Source of the DNA: Alisma plantago-aquatica
Taxonomy: Eukaryota; Streptophyta; Magnoliopsida; Alismatales; Alismataceae
Assembly (NCBI GenBank): GCA_963693085.1
Contig: OY856409.1
Coordinates: forward strand, 504,699,303 to 504,763,302
Reading direction: 5' to 3'
DNA: 64,000 nt
Below the pieces are notes generated by a model that did no database searches, had not been told where the DNA came from, and was given only the letters and a program-made list of their open reading frames with translations. This document shows positions 36,990 through 50,175 of the stretch, one piece after another. The position numbers and the translations under genes are program-made. Numbering within the stretch: position 1 is the first letter of the stretch; the number at the start of each line of letters is the position of its first letter.

Positions 36990-39745
36990 ACTTCAATAAA
37001 TGGTATTCAAAACAACCAAAGTGTAATAGCAGAATAAAAATGTTGACTATATTCAATTTATAACGTTACAAAAGAACATCATAATCTCCCACAAAGGATT
37101 TACATGTATCACTCAACATTAGGATCTATTAGAGGGAAATCTAAACCATAACAACTTCGTCTCCAAGCTTTAACTCCTTAAGCTAGTCCAAAACTTCATG
37201 CCTTATCATCCAAGTCCTTCACTTAGGGTTGGAAGCATACCCCAGCAAGAAGAAAAAAAGATGACATCATCAAAGGCTGGTATGTGCATACTAAATAGGA
37301 AATTGAGCAATATATGGAATAAAGGACATCAAATATAAAAGGCTTCCCATAGAAAGGATAAGGACCACCCAAATGGGTATCAAGAGAAAAGGAATTGAAA
37401 TCATATGATAAATAAAGAATACTTGCCATTAATAAAACATAAATATTGTGTCACACAAGAACATGTAAAGAATTAGGGCACACACCCCATATCATCAACG
37501 TGCATGCATGTGAGATAAACATACCCCTAGAACAATATAAACATAAAGGTAGACAAGTCTTATAAACTTGAAACCTAATAGAGAAAGAAATATTACCAAG
37601 CTCCCAAATATGTAAAACATGGGCCAAGAATCACACATTTTGCCCTGGGTATGAGGTTCCTTTCCATCCCAAAAGAGTAGGAAATATCACATCTGCTCGG
37701 CAGGAAATAACACATCGGCCATAAAAAAAATGCAAATACAGTACTACTCTAGTGCTACTGAATCACAAAGCATGTGAAATGTAGATGCAAGTAGAAAGTA
37801 TAGTCAGAATATATAAACTAGTCACCACATAAGTGACCAACATATACATCCACCTCATAAGTGGGTAAAAGACATCACATGTCATCTTTTAGAGTTCCAT
37901 CATGAACAAATCATAAGATAAAAGTTCAAAAGAATATACATGATCACATGATCAATATCAAATAAGGTAGTTCACATGAACCATGATTTTCAAAAGAAAA
38001 CACATTTTCTATAGTCTAATTTCCATAGGACAAAGAGAATGAATAAGCATAGGTGAATTGCTCAACATAGAAGAATAGAGGATACATCATACCCCAACTT
38101 CAGAGTCTAAACAGTCCAAGTCAGTCCTATATCCAAGCCTAGGTCTCCAAAGAACCTCTAGGGAAGGTGGACATGTCCAATAAGTAAGGTTCCCAAGCTT
38201 AGAGAGGCTGGTTTCTCCAACAAAGCTCCTATCTCAAGTAAGAAGCACCTTCTCCACTTTAGAGTTGAAAAACCCTAACAAAAGAACATGGAGATGAGGT
38301 GTTTATGGGTTCTAGGTGGGGTTTCACCATGGACAGCTATGGTTCCAACCTGGAGGAAGGTGGAAGGAAGACTAACAACATGAAAATAGGGAAGTAAAGG
38401 AGGATACTTACTAGTTCTGGTCAAAATCACTAAGGAGGAGCTTTAGAAACCCTAAATAGAGAAAAATTGGAACCCTAGGAGCCTTCTTCACCAAGGTAGG
38501 CACCTCCTTATGTCTTGGGACAACACCTTTGTGGCAAAATAGAGTACGAATGATGCTATAATCTAGAGTAAATAAAAGAGAGCAAGAGTTTTCAAATTGG
38601 GAGTTGGGAAGGGGTAGATATGTCTATATAAAGAAAGAGGTCAAGTATGAGGTGTCTATGAGACTTTCCATGTGTAATGTATAAGGGTGTCCATGCACAT
38701 GCAAGCCTTTATGGATAGGTAAGAAGACAAGAACGAGGTGTCAAGTTACTTTCCATGTGTCCAATGATAAGGGTGCCTATGGACATGCAGACCTTTATGG
38801 ATAAGGAAGAAGTCAAGCATGAGGTGTCCATGGAGCTTTCCATGTGTCCTTAGCCTAGTGATTTCATGGCCATGTAAGAGGATAGCTCATAGGGGCTTCT
38901 TGAATATCAAATGTTAGTTTATGGACACTTGTAGGCCATCCCAAACGACCTCCAATCAATGAAATAACCCCATTGGTTGATAGCTTCTAAAGATAAGCTC
39001 ATTTATAAAGAGAGTAATCCCTAAAATGCCTTTGGAAATAAACACCTTCAAACTAAGATGCAACTAGGTTCCCCATGGTTAAAAAACTAGATAATGGTAA
39101 TGGAATATATAAGGATTATAATGAATGTGATAATTTACAAAGAAAACCTCCCAATTGGGTAAATTGCAGAAAAGTCCAAAATGGACCTAAAATTGCATAA
39201 CTTGCACAAACAACATCCAAATTGGACCAAACTTCATCCGCAAGTTACCTTTGATGTGTTGAATATGAATTTTCCATTATTTACATATTTTGAAGTTATA
39301 TAATCACATTATTCATTACTTATGCCTTTTACTCATTTTCTCTCTCCTAAACTTATCCTAATATTTCAAGGTAGTCCAAATTAGATGAAATTTGACATGT
39401 AGGCTAATTTTGATATGTAGATTTCAAATTTGAAGTTTGTTTCCAGTTTTGAGACTTCTTTTTATGAGTAATGTTATATGTCCCATTAACGACCCATTAT
39501 CTAAATTATTCATCCAATTACATTTCTTATCTTCATATTGCCACCAAAATGAGTTATGTGGCATATTTTATGTATCCATTATAAACCTAAGATTAATGTC
39601 AAACTATTAGGTTACATTAATGTGATCTATACATGTATTAGCTCATTGGGATTATACTAAATATCTATTTAGGTCTAACCTTCAACCTTGTTTGGCTAAG
39701 TCCAAAATGTCAACTTCCAGGGTATGGTCTGAGATCTAGTATGTT
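36990..39745. repeat. LTR-like repeat fragment
   Basis: 38280-39235 matches the repeat at 3900-4236 plus 10192-10610 (see those entries). The right end, 39745, reads TGTAACATACTAGATCTCAG on the minus strand, a plausible LTR start. It contains imperfect internal repeats of 'gaggtgtc(c/t)atg(g)agctttccatgtgtc' at about 38640-38860 (three copies). The left limit is uncertain and there is no coding sequence. Confidence 0.5.
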
Positions 39746-40066
39746 ACAACAAGAGAGTACCTATGCTTAGGTGATAGCTAGAAATATTGACATATACAGT
39801 ATTGGGTGCCACCCCAAATTCTTAGGTGACCTAAAAGGTGGAACAAGAAGAAACTAAGGATCTATATATATGCCATGGAGCCACATCTTTTGGTGTGGAG
39901 AGGATCTACCGCATAAGGGTAATTACATTTAAGCTAATCATTTTGAATTATGACGTACAATTGACCAATATAGTAGAATATGTGAGGCTGCCATATTATA
40001 TCATGTTGACGATAAGGTTGCATATGGAAGTAAGGAGGACATGAAATGTAGTGTCCATTTTTGAGA
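39746..40066. other. Left flank of CACTA element, no gene
   Basis: A 320-bp stretch with one 68-codon ORF (39838-40044) lacking recognisable motifs. It is the DNA into which the CACTA element inserted, or the remains of an older element. Confidence 0.4.
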
Positions 40067-40089
40067 CACTAGTACATAACCATCCTTTA

Positions 40090-40475
40090 TTGTCGATTAT
40101 TTAAGGCCTTTCGCGTCGGTTTTAATGTGACACCTATGTGAGCATCGTTAAAAGGCCAACTGTTAGGCGTCAGTTCTCAAACCGATGCCTCAACCCTTCG
40201 CGCGCCACCGAAAATGCGCCAGCAGGGGGGTATAGGTGTCGGTTATTAGTTTTGAAACTGATGCCATAAACCTTCGCGCTACAGAAAGGGCGCCATTTAG
40301 GGCACAATCAACGTCGGTTTTTTATTTATAACCAATGCCATATCACCTGCTGCCACGGCCGTACTGGCCAGTACGGCCGTGGTATCTGGTCTCATTAGTC
40401 ATCAGTTTTAGCTATTATCCGACGCTGTAAGCATGTATTGTCGGTTTTTTCAAATAACTGACGCCTATTATATGC
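40090..40475. repeat. CACTA subterminal repeats, left
   Basis: About six degenerate dyads of GGCGTCGGTTT-N-AAACCGACGCC (variants GCGTCAGTT, GGTGTCGGTT, AACGTCGG, CTGACGCC). In CACTA elements such repeats bind the TNPA-type protein; that role is inferred by family. Confidence 0.82.
40353..40382. repeat. Perfect 30-bp palindrome
   Basis: Half-site CCACGGCCGTACTGG followed directly by its exact reverse complement, with no spacer. It is GC-rich and CpG-rich, inside the left subterminal region of the CACTA element. A second dyad (14-bp arms, 4-bp loop, AAACCTGCAGTTCA) lies at 40524-40555. Confidence 0.95.
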
Positions 40476-40614
40476 ATTTTTTTAATCAGTCTGCATGCCT
40501 GCTGTGGCTGGTCGCAGGATGAGAAACCTGCAGTTCAGTTATGAACTGCAGGTTTTACAACATCCATTGATATCAGCCAACAACATGCTACAAACCTGCA
40601 AAATTAACAACATA

Positions 40615-40805
40615 AATGTTCACACATTTAGCAACCTGCAGTTCCATTCTATTTTCACACATGTAGAAACATTCATGTAGCAATCTACAGTTCCATTCAT
40701 TTTCACATTCACACATGTAGAAACATTCATATAGCAACCAATAGTTTCATTCATTTTTACATTCACACATGTAGAAACATTCAGACATGTAGAAACATTC
40801 ACACA
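40615..40805. repeat. Minisatellite in CACTA 3' region
   Basis: About three units of 50-60 bp with 'agttccattcattttcacattcac' and 'acatgtagaaacattca', plus extra partial copies at the end. It lies between the left subterminal array and the gene stop codon, so probably in 3' UTR or spacer. Confidence 0.85.
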
Positions 40806-40850
40806 TATTATAATTTAGAAATTCATTTACAAAATATCATTCTTTAGTCA

Positions 40851-42200
40851 TTATTCGCTATCAACATCCCAATTATATTTTAAAACCCCCATTACTTGTA
40901 TGGATGTTGCCCATTCTTCTCTTACATCATTTAATTCTTCCGTCATATAGGGAGCATGTACATCTGGTAAGGCCTTTCTTATAGTGTGGTCAGTTTTAAA
41001 CACCTACAAAGAGAATGATGTATATATATAATTAATAATATATAAATAAGATTGATATATTTCATATTATCTAATGAGACTATATATAATACCTCAGGAA
41101 TGGTATCAATGTCCACAGCGGCATATTTGATAATCATGTGCATAAATCACATCACATAGTATGCACATGCCCATCCGTTGTCTTGTGTAGCACACTATAA
41201 ATTGAAACATACAAAATATTAAAAAATACAACTAATTAAGCACTGTTCACATAAATAATATATACATTACAGTCGGGAACTTACTTCCACGTTCTTCCAA
41301 ATTATTGGTTGGTTCTTTTTCCTGGGGACCTTTCCTCCAGCCTTTTTGAACTCATCTAAACCCCTACATGTTAATGTAACATAGTACATTGCATAATTAA
41401 ATAGTAATGTAATAACATATGTTAACGAGTATGAAAATGAAGTATTTCTCATCGGAATAATGCCATTTTCATTGTGTGTCCATATTTTGAATTCAATTTA
41501 GTCCCCTTAGGATCTAGATAATAGACAGTGAACATCTCGGGGACAATAACTAGTAACTCCCAATGCATACCACTAGAGGTAAAAAAGTTAAAAGTTAATA
41601 ACTCAAAATCCACAATAAAAATGTAATTTTCTTAAGTCCAAATTATAAGCAAAGTAAACTTACTCCACATTGAATGGAGCTATTAACACTGTCTTGTTAT
41701 TTTGAGAAAAATTTGTAAAAGCATCACAACAGTATTGTTGAACTGACGGAGGGTCTTTAGCTATTAGACTAATCAAAGATGGAATCAAAAATCCTACATG
41801 TTTGAATGAAAAATCTGCACATATCTTGTCTAAGTAGCTACAAAACATGTATTACGTATGCATTAATAAATAAGAAACTAGATCACCAGATCCTACAGAA
41901 GGTATATGGATGTATAAATAAGATCTCACCTTATCCATAGCTCTATCACAAATGTATTCAACCAATCATATCGAAACAACTCCAAAATATCTTGTATAAA
42001 TAATTTGCTTTTGTATGATTGATCTGCAGCATCCGTATCTATAGAAACAGTTATAGGGCATTTTATATCATGTTTGTCTAACCATATTGCCATACCCCTA
42101 CAATTAGGACCTAACGGGACAGGTAGATCCTGTGGAACCCAACTTGGTAATGTAGGAGGTGGAGGTGGAGGCGTAGATGCTCTGGGTGTCTTTTTTTGAA

Positions 42201-42250
<50 letters not shown>

Positions 42251-44264
42251 CAGATCAATTGATATCATATACACACACTAACAATTTAACGTAATGTAAA
42301 TTTACCATACAGTTTTAGTATAGAGGACATCCACTTTTGGCCACAAGATCACTCCGCCTTCTGTCTCACCAAGTGTTTCACAATCTAGGTGGGCATATGG
42401 CAATGGAAGATCCATCCAATTGGGGAATATATGTACCAGGCTCACATGAACCGAACCAGCTGGTAATGGAGACCCATGAAACATTTCCCCTGGTAGGGAT
42501 GGGTAAGACGACGCCTCTACAATGACAAATTCTTTACTTTTTAGATGGCATGGATTCAACCCCTATAAATTTTTGTGTAAAAAATGTTATATACATATAT
42601 ACATATCATCTTAAAAACATATCATCTTGAAAAGACTAGTTACTATGTCATAAAAATACTTACAGCGTATGTGCTAGGTGTTGGGTCTACATGATTACTC
42701 CCAACCTCTACAGTAGGAGTAGAGTGGGATGCCATAGGTACTGTCTGCTGAGTGACAGTCAAAGATGTCTGCCACTTTCTCATTGCTTCTTCGATTTTCC
42801 TATCAACTATCTTATCTACCTATACATGGATAAAAGAAATGTTAGCTTCTGATTATTGAATTCTCTTTTACAGTAACATTATAAAAAAAAATAGGTTACC
42901 TCTTCTTGTGAAATTCCCACTTTTGGGACATGTTTGCGCTGGGATGGCCCAAAGAACGCTTTGATGCCCACACCAGCGCCTGCAGCCCTAACACGTCCAG
43001 GATGCTCTGGGTTACCCAGAGCAACTGTCAATTCATCCCTTGTGCCCTCAGGGATGAACTTGCCTTGTTTCCTCAGCTCGTGTAGCTCCTGCTAATCACC
43101 AAAACAAAAATTTGTAATTAAGTAAACACCACAAATAATCAATATTCGAACGATTGCTCTAAGAGTTGTATTTTACAATTTTTGCAGCCGCCTCAGCAGT
43201 TACGGGCTTCCTTATTTCTCCCTTCTTATTTTTCCTCCCATCTATCCAAACATCATGGCGAGGCAGAGGTGTGGTACCTATAGTAGAGGACTCCTGAGTA
43301 GTAGCAGAATGAGTAGTAGACTCAACCTGTAGTCTTTGGCAAATGCCTACATACCCCTTTGGACCCATTGTGTGGTCATGCACATTCAGTGCACACCTTG
43401 CTTTTTGTGCCTCACTGAGGGTCTAGTTAGTATGCACATTAATGATTTGGTTAGTAACACTAAATGTTAATCTTGAATAGGTGAATACAATGTATATTAA
43501 TTAAATTGGGAGTGACGCCTAATACCTTGAATTCATCAGTTTGTCTTGAAGCAACAAACGCATCCCATTCTTCTTGGTCCAGGAAGTTCCACTGTTTAGT
43601 GGTTGTCTTTTTCCTCTTGTCACCTTCTTTTATGTATTCTCGGGTGAGATTTGTCCTATAGTTCCTTAGGACTCTCCCACAGCATTGCATCACACATTTA
43701 CGATGCAGATTTTCATCCAATTCAAATATACTCTGCAAAATAGAATTGCTATTAACTAGTATCCAAAAAATTACTAATCTACAAAATAGAATTGCAAATT
43801 AATAATAACTCATGCATAAATCCTTCCATATTACGTCTTTCTTCCCCTTAGGAACTTTATGCCAAGAATCTATCTTACAACTGCAATGGCTACGAGTAAC
43901 ATACCCAAGATATGAAACAAATGAATTGCGATTCACTACAAGTGCATTTCCTGCATTATCAAAATCCACAAAAAATTTGGGTCCATTGCCCCTTTGCGCT
44001 ATTAACTTCTTCATCATAGTGATGCCCCTTCTCTTGTCAACTTTTTGGTGCTGCTCATCAAGTGCCTCAAGTGCTTCAGAGGGTACATGTGCATCATCAA
44101 CCTAAAATTTGACAAAATAAACACACTTACAGGATATAACAATAAATGGACATATAGATATAAATATATGATATATTTTTAAAACTTACATTGTGAGGAG
44201 GCGCATTGATGTCTTCGCCCTCACGGCAATCATTAGCACGATCATCAGGAGAATGCTCAGCCAT
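40851..44264 (-). pseudogene. CACTA gene: Transposase_24-like region plus Ulp1-type (C48) protease domain
   Basis: Minus-strand gene of about 13 exons, traced by reading frames bounded by GT/AG. Exons run near 44264-44190 (MAEHSPDDRAND), 44101-43815, 43730-43525, 43425-43162, 43090-42900, 42820-42664, 42563-42306, 42198-41935, 41840-41665, 41578-41463, 41362-41285, 41196-41093 and 41005-40851 (ends WDVDSE, TAA). The first part fits the plant En/Spm Transposase_24 family, with LGNPEHPGRVR near 43030. A DUF8039-like piece (LGETEGGVILWP) follows. The last part fits a Ulp1-type C48 peptidase, with His in MHWELLVI, Asp in YYLDP, Gln in TQDNG and Cys in WACAYYVM. A TGA at 41149-41147 follows YYVM where the family has Arg, truncating the protein just after the active-site Cys. 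Confidence 0.8.
42199..42246. repeat. (TA)n microsatellite in a CACTA intron
   Basis: About 23 TA pairs between the exon ending near 42306 and the exon beginning near 42198. Confidence 0.93.
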
Positions 44265-44269
44265 CTGAA

Positions 44270-44412
44270 AGTTCACATTCACATTGTAAAGTAATTCACA
44301 TTGTAAAGCTCACATTGTAAAGTTCACATTGTAAAGTAATTCACATTGTAAAATTCACATTGTAAAGTTCACATTCACATTGTAAAGTAATTCACATTGT
44401 AAAGTTCACATT
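44270..44412. repeat. Short tandem repeats 'ttcacattgtaaag'
   Basis: About nine copies of a 12- to 18-bp unit (TTCACATTGTAAAG with optional TAA) directly upstream of the start codon of the CACTA gene, hence in its 5' UTR or leader. Confidence 0.9.
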
Positions 44413-44702
44413 CAGAAAAATAAAACATATAAAAAATATAAATATGCCTCTAATATTGTGATTTTTTATCATTAACAATCCTTCATTGTAATCTCCACGC
44501 ACATACAAGTCAGCATTAGCCTATCTCTAGGTTATTTCCTATGTTCCTCAGCAAATCGAATAAACTGGTCAAGACCAGAAATAAACTCTGGGGTGCAGCG
44601 ATTGCAAATGGACATCCATGATCTATCCATTCTATGATCAAAGAGAAAACAAGTACATATTACAACAAGATTAGGGTCTAGGATTAGAGTTTTTGAATGG
44701 TT

Positions 44703-45334
44703 AAAACTTTAGACCAACAAATACATGTGTTGTCATTCTTATATATAATAAATGTGTTCCACCTATCCCATTCTTGAACACCTAATATCACTAGTAAGTG
44801 TATAATGTGTATTGAGTTTTCAAGAAAATTTTGGCAGCATTTCCCCACTGTTCTCTAAGTACATATGTACTTAGAGAACAAACGGGGAAATGCTGCTAAA
44901 ATTTTCTTGAAAACCAAATACACATTATACACTTACATTGTAAGTGAGATTAGGTGTTCAAGAACAGTCCCAAACCGGGGACTATCCAAGATTTACTCCT
45001 AATGAGTAAATCTTGGACGAGTTTCTAGGCCAACCAATACATGTGTTGTCATTCTTATATATAATAAATGTGTACCACCTATCCCATTCTTGAACACCTA
45101 ATCTCACCAGTAAGTGTATAATGTGTATTGGGTTTTTAAGAAAATTTCGGCAGCATTTCCCTGCTGTTCTCCAAGTACATATGTACTTACAGAACAAATG
45201 AGAAAATGCTGCCAAAATTTTCTTGAAAACCAAATACACATTATACACTTACATCCTAAGTGATATTAGGTGTCCAAGAACAGTCCCAAACTGGAGACTA
45301 TCCAAGATTTACTCCTAATGAGTAAATCTTGGAC
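44703..45334. repeat. 316-bp tandem duplication, each unit with a ~190-nt hairpin
   Basis: Units 44703-45018 and 45019-45334 differ by few substitutions. Each contains a long dyad centred on GTACATATGTAC: 44772-44963 and 45088-45279, with arms of about 95 nt that pair almost throughout. Each also has a perfect 14-bp stem with a 5-base loop (TCCAAGATTTACTC) at 44985-45017 and 45301-45333. It lies 440-1070 bp upstream of the CACTA gene start on its transcribed side. A small inverted-repeat element duplicated in tandem is likely; RNA from either strand would fold. Confidence 0.92.
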
Positions 45335-46029
45335 GGGTTTCTAGGCTAATGAGTACATATCCACTACATGTATTTGCTCACTTACATTGCATCACTCACA
45401 ATTAGAGCATTATTAAATAATAAATCAAGAATTCAATAGTTTCAAACATGCAATAATTCACAATTAGAGCGATAAGATTCACTTTGTACAAACATACATG
45501 GCATAGTTTCAAACAGTAGGTGTGGTCATTGACCCGATTCAACATTATAAGAATAATTTTAGAAGAGTAAAAATATTTCCCAATTGAGAGTATATGAATT
45601 GTCCAACAATTGGAACAAGAGCAAGGTATTGTAAAAATTGCCTCATTATGGGAAAAATTAGTCATAATAAATCCCAATCCTGTTTAAATCAAACAAAATA
45701 TCACCTGGGTCTGAGCAAAAATTAATATCTCAAAGATTAATATCACCTACACATGAGATTATGCTAGAGTTAATATTATGTCTTCTGCAGTCATTTAATC
45801 TAAAAAACCTCTCCCTTTAAAAAATGTTACTGTTTCGATGAGCACACTCGTATACATATCTGATCTACTAGCGGTTTAAGGATTGACTTAATAAATGAAT
45901 TTGCTCACACCCTACCACTGTCAACATTACAATAAGAAGAAATAGTAGAAACAATAGTGACATAGCAAAGATGCTCCCCACCACTGTCAAGTCAACTCAC
46001 CACCACGGGGGAGAAGAGGAGGAAGAAGG

Positions 46030-46420
46030 TACCTCAAATGGCGACGATGACTAGCAGGTGCGAGAGCAGCGAGCAGGTGAGGAGCTCCAGACAGTGGCGA
46101 CACCGACCAGAAGGTGCAGAGCAGGTGCGGCGAGCAGAGAGGGAGGGCGAGCAGCTGATCGAGCTAGGGCGGCGGCCGGCGAGGAGCTCCAGAGAGTGGC
46201 AGCACCGACCAGCGGGTGCAGAGTAGGCACGATGAACAGAGAGGGCAGGCGAGCAGCTGATCGAGCTAGGGCAGCGACCGGCAAGTAGAGAGGGCCTTCG
46301 TGGCGGCGGCCGGCCTGGAGCGCAGTGGCCGGAGGACCAGCAAATGGCGGCGGTGGAGGCCAGCGGTGGCACAGGAGCAGTGAGTAGAGGAATCGTCACC
46401 GGACCCTAAAACCTCAATCG
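46030..46420 (-). other. GC-rich block with 102-bp duplication, possible leader exon of CACTA gene
   Basis: A sharply GC- and CpG-rich 390 bp in AT-rich DNA. 'gaggagctccaga(c/g)agtggc' and 'cagctgatcgagctagggc' recur with a 102-bp period. On the minus strand it is open from 46399 to 46034 (121 codons, Pro/Ser/Ala/Arg-rich, no known domain) and is followed near 45998 by a possible splice donor. The position between the right subterminal array and the gene suits a promoter or 5' leader exon. The reading frame itself may be meaningless. Confidence 0.45.
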
Positions 46421-46479
46421 AGATGAATGAAACAGAGAAAGGGGAAGAGTCTAGCTCACGCAGGTGTTGTTAAGTTAAC

Positions 46480-47040
46480 AATAGGCGTCGGTTATTCAAA
46501 AAAACCGACACATAAAACTAAAGGCGTCGGTTCTCCAAACACACCGACACCAATTCTCAATGATAGTCATCGGTTTTTACTAGAAAAAAACCGACGTCTA
46601 TCGACATATACCGATTAAAAAAATTATTCTCGATTAATGACCATCGTCGTCGGTTTCTTTCAAAAACCGATGCTCAAAGGGTGTGACAAATTTCTCGGGA
46701 ACAACGCGGGAAAACCCATAAGCGTCAGTCATTGTAGTAAAACCGACGAACAAAATGTGTCCAATTTCTGTCTCGTGAATTACCTTTCATTGTCGGTTTA
46801 ATAGTTAATAATCGACGTCATATGTTAAATTTTGGAGGTAATTTTTTTCACTGGAAATTTCAGATTTGGCGGTTAATTTTAGGCGTCGGTTTATTATTAG
46901 GGAATCAACACTGAATAAAAGCGATACCCATGTCTGGTCACCCTTCACAGATAGATGTTAGTTTTTTTATTAAACTGACGCTTTAGGTTTTAGGTGTCGG
47001 TGTATTTATACAACCGACGCCTTTAAAAGTGACGTTATAA
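46480..47040. repeat. CACTA subterminal repeats, right
   Basis: About nine dyads of GGCGTCGGTT...AACCGACGCC with 5-15 bp spacers, for example near 46485, 46520, 46565, 46648, 46722, 46790 and 46998. They are better preserved than the left set. Presumed binding sites of the element-encoded protein. Confidence 0.87.
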
Positions 47041-47109
47041 GCCATTTCTGTAGTAGTGAGGATAATATGAACTTTGGGGATAAAATTTATTTTTAGAGAG
47101 GGAAGGATT

Positions 47110-48972
47110 TCATGAATGGTTTTTTCCTAATTTTTGATCTAATTATTCAGTTATCCTCTATGACATTCCTTATATCTAATCCTTTTCAATTATACCTCAC
47201 TTCATAATTTAATTAATACTATAACACATGTGACACTCAAATTGACAATTTATGATCAATTCAAATGATGAGTACATTGTTTCATCAATCATTAACCCAA
47301 TTAAATTTATTAATCAAGTTGGCAATACCAAGATTTTTAGACATGTTCTATCCCGCATAACATTTGTATGTATTTTTGTCTCAATTAGGCGCCTTTGGCC
47401 AAAACATCAATTGAATCAAACATCCCATTGAATTTGTATGAATTTATGAAGTTTTGGATTAGAAAACAAATTACAATAATTTTTTATAGCCTTTTCCACA
47501 TTAGTGATCCAGTTTATCCCCTCACAACCAATGAACATCCATTAGATCACCCACCATAGACTTGGGGTCTAATTGAGAGGCTTTTCCATTGTCTTCTACC
47601 TCCAATAATCATTAAGGGAGAAGTTGCAAGATCTTAGGTCATTTCCCCACCTCCTATGTCATTTTCAGGTATTTCCCTCCCTCTCAATCTCTCTCTCATC
47701 CAACCAACCTTGTTTGTCCCTTGTTTGAACACCTTTCATGTTCTATGGAGAGATAATAAAACTTATCTCTTCTGCTCTCACTCTTGCTCTTAGAAAACTT
47801 GAGAGGCAAAATGACCCAAAGACCAACCTATAAAACCACCCAGAGCCTCACATCCACCATACATTGACCTTCGTCACATTTTCACATGCTCTGATTTATC
47901 CCCAACTTCAACCTTCCTTCTCCTCATCCTTAGCTCATTTTTGCAGCACAACCATGACGATGCTTTTGGGCCTTTCGTGCTCGATCCACCACTATTGGTC
48001 TTAAGCCCACTTCCTCAATCTACGGGGCCAAGGAGCTCCCTGGTGACACCTTCATGTGGCTCCTTGAGGCCTCTCTATCTGTTTTTGGTGAGGCAACCAC
48101 CGCCTGAGCCCGAACCTAGCACACAACATGCATATGTGGGAGAGACATACTCCCCACCATCAATCCTTGACCAGAAAAAACTTCATCTAAATCCAACAAC
48201 CTTCTTTTCTCACAAATAAGGTAATTGTCTCCATTCTAATGAAAAATAGATTCAATATACTAAACTTTGAAAAATACAAGAAAATCGATCCATCCTCAAA
48301 AAATGGCATATAAGTAGTTCATTTTGATCAGATAACAACTAGGAATCTACTAAAAATAGTTTCTGAGCTAGCTCTAATTCCTTTCTTAATGATATCTCAA
48401 ATGTTATCTTATTTTCATATGTAAAAATTTATTAACATCCAAATATGTAGTAAAGGACTCTTCAAACCCCTACAATTGACCTTGACCAATAATATGTATG
48501 ATGATGTTGATCCTAAAGAAGGTCTTGATTCCACTTTAATAAGATATGTACATACAACATAACGATAATGTTGAACTTATGTTTCATGTGGACAAGTTAG
48601 GATCAACCACTTGGTATTGATAACATAGATGAATTTTGATCACAACTTATTGTCGATGGGAGATATAAGATATGATTAGAAATAAGGGTCACATTAGGAC
48701 TTAACCTCCCTAAACATAAAGTTTGAAATCTATTATGAAAACACCTCAATTGTTGATCCTTGTATGCATGCTTACATGCCAAGATTCATGACGTATTTCT
48801 AACTCATGTTCCCAACATCTAAACTCTCAAAGAAACAAGGTATGCTTTATCCTTTTAGTGGCAATTATGTATTGAATGTCTTGGTAGTATACTATACATG
48901 TATGAGTTACTAGACTTGCCTTATGATTATTGTTTGAAATAAGTGGCTCTTATGATACTTATTCTATTTTTG

Positions 48973-48990
<18 letters not shown>
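47110..48990. repeat. Dispersed ~1.8-kb repeat X, copy 2
   Basis: Collinear with 34300-36070 in direct orientation (landmarks given there). It starts within about 50 bp of the CACTA right end. The TATA-like 'cctataaaaccaccc' is at about 47849 and 'ttttgcagcaca' at about 47938. The 92-codon ORF at 47941-48219 is not matched by an ORF in copy 1, so I do not treat it as a gene. A ~140-bp segment at 48885-48970 is duplicated at 49030-49127. Confidence 0.72.
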
Positions 48991-50060
<1,070 letters not shown>

Positions 50061-50137
50061 ATCCAAATGGAAATGTATGAATAAAATATGTTTTGTTTTC
50101 ATAAAGGATAAAGCCATATAACATATAATGTTGTTTC

Positions 50138-50175
<38 letters not shown>

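Larger units (their letters stand above)
40067..47058 (-). mobile_element. CACTA (En/Spm-type) DNA transposon, 7.0 kb
   Basis: The right end, read inward on the minus strand, is CACTACTACAGAAATGGC, a classic plant CACTA terminus. The left end is CACTAGTACATAACC, a decayed match. Flanking 3-bp repeats are imperfect (AGA / AGG). Both ends carry subterminal arrays of the dyad GGCGTCGGTT...AACCGACGCC. A single multi-exon gene (44264-40851, minus) encodes a Transposase_24/Ulp1-type protein. No Transposase_21 (TNP2/TNPD) catalytic gene was found, so the element would depend on a helper even if its gene were intact. Confidence 0.87.

Noticed and set aside
47941..48219. 92-codon ORF in repeat X copy 2 beginning after 'ttttgcag'
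   Set aside because: Copy 1 at about 35130-35400 does not keep the frame, so there is no sign of protein-level conservation.
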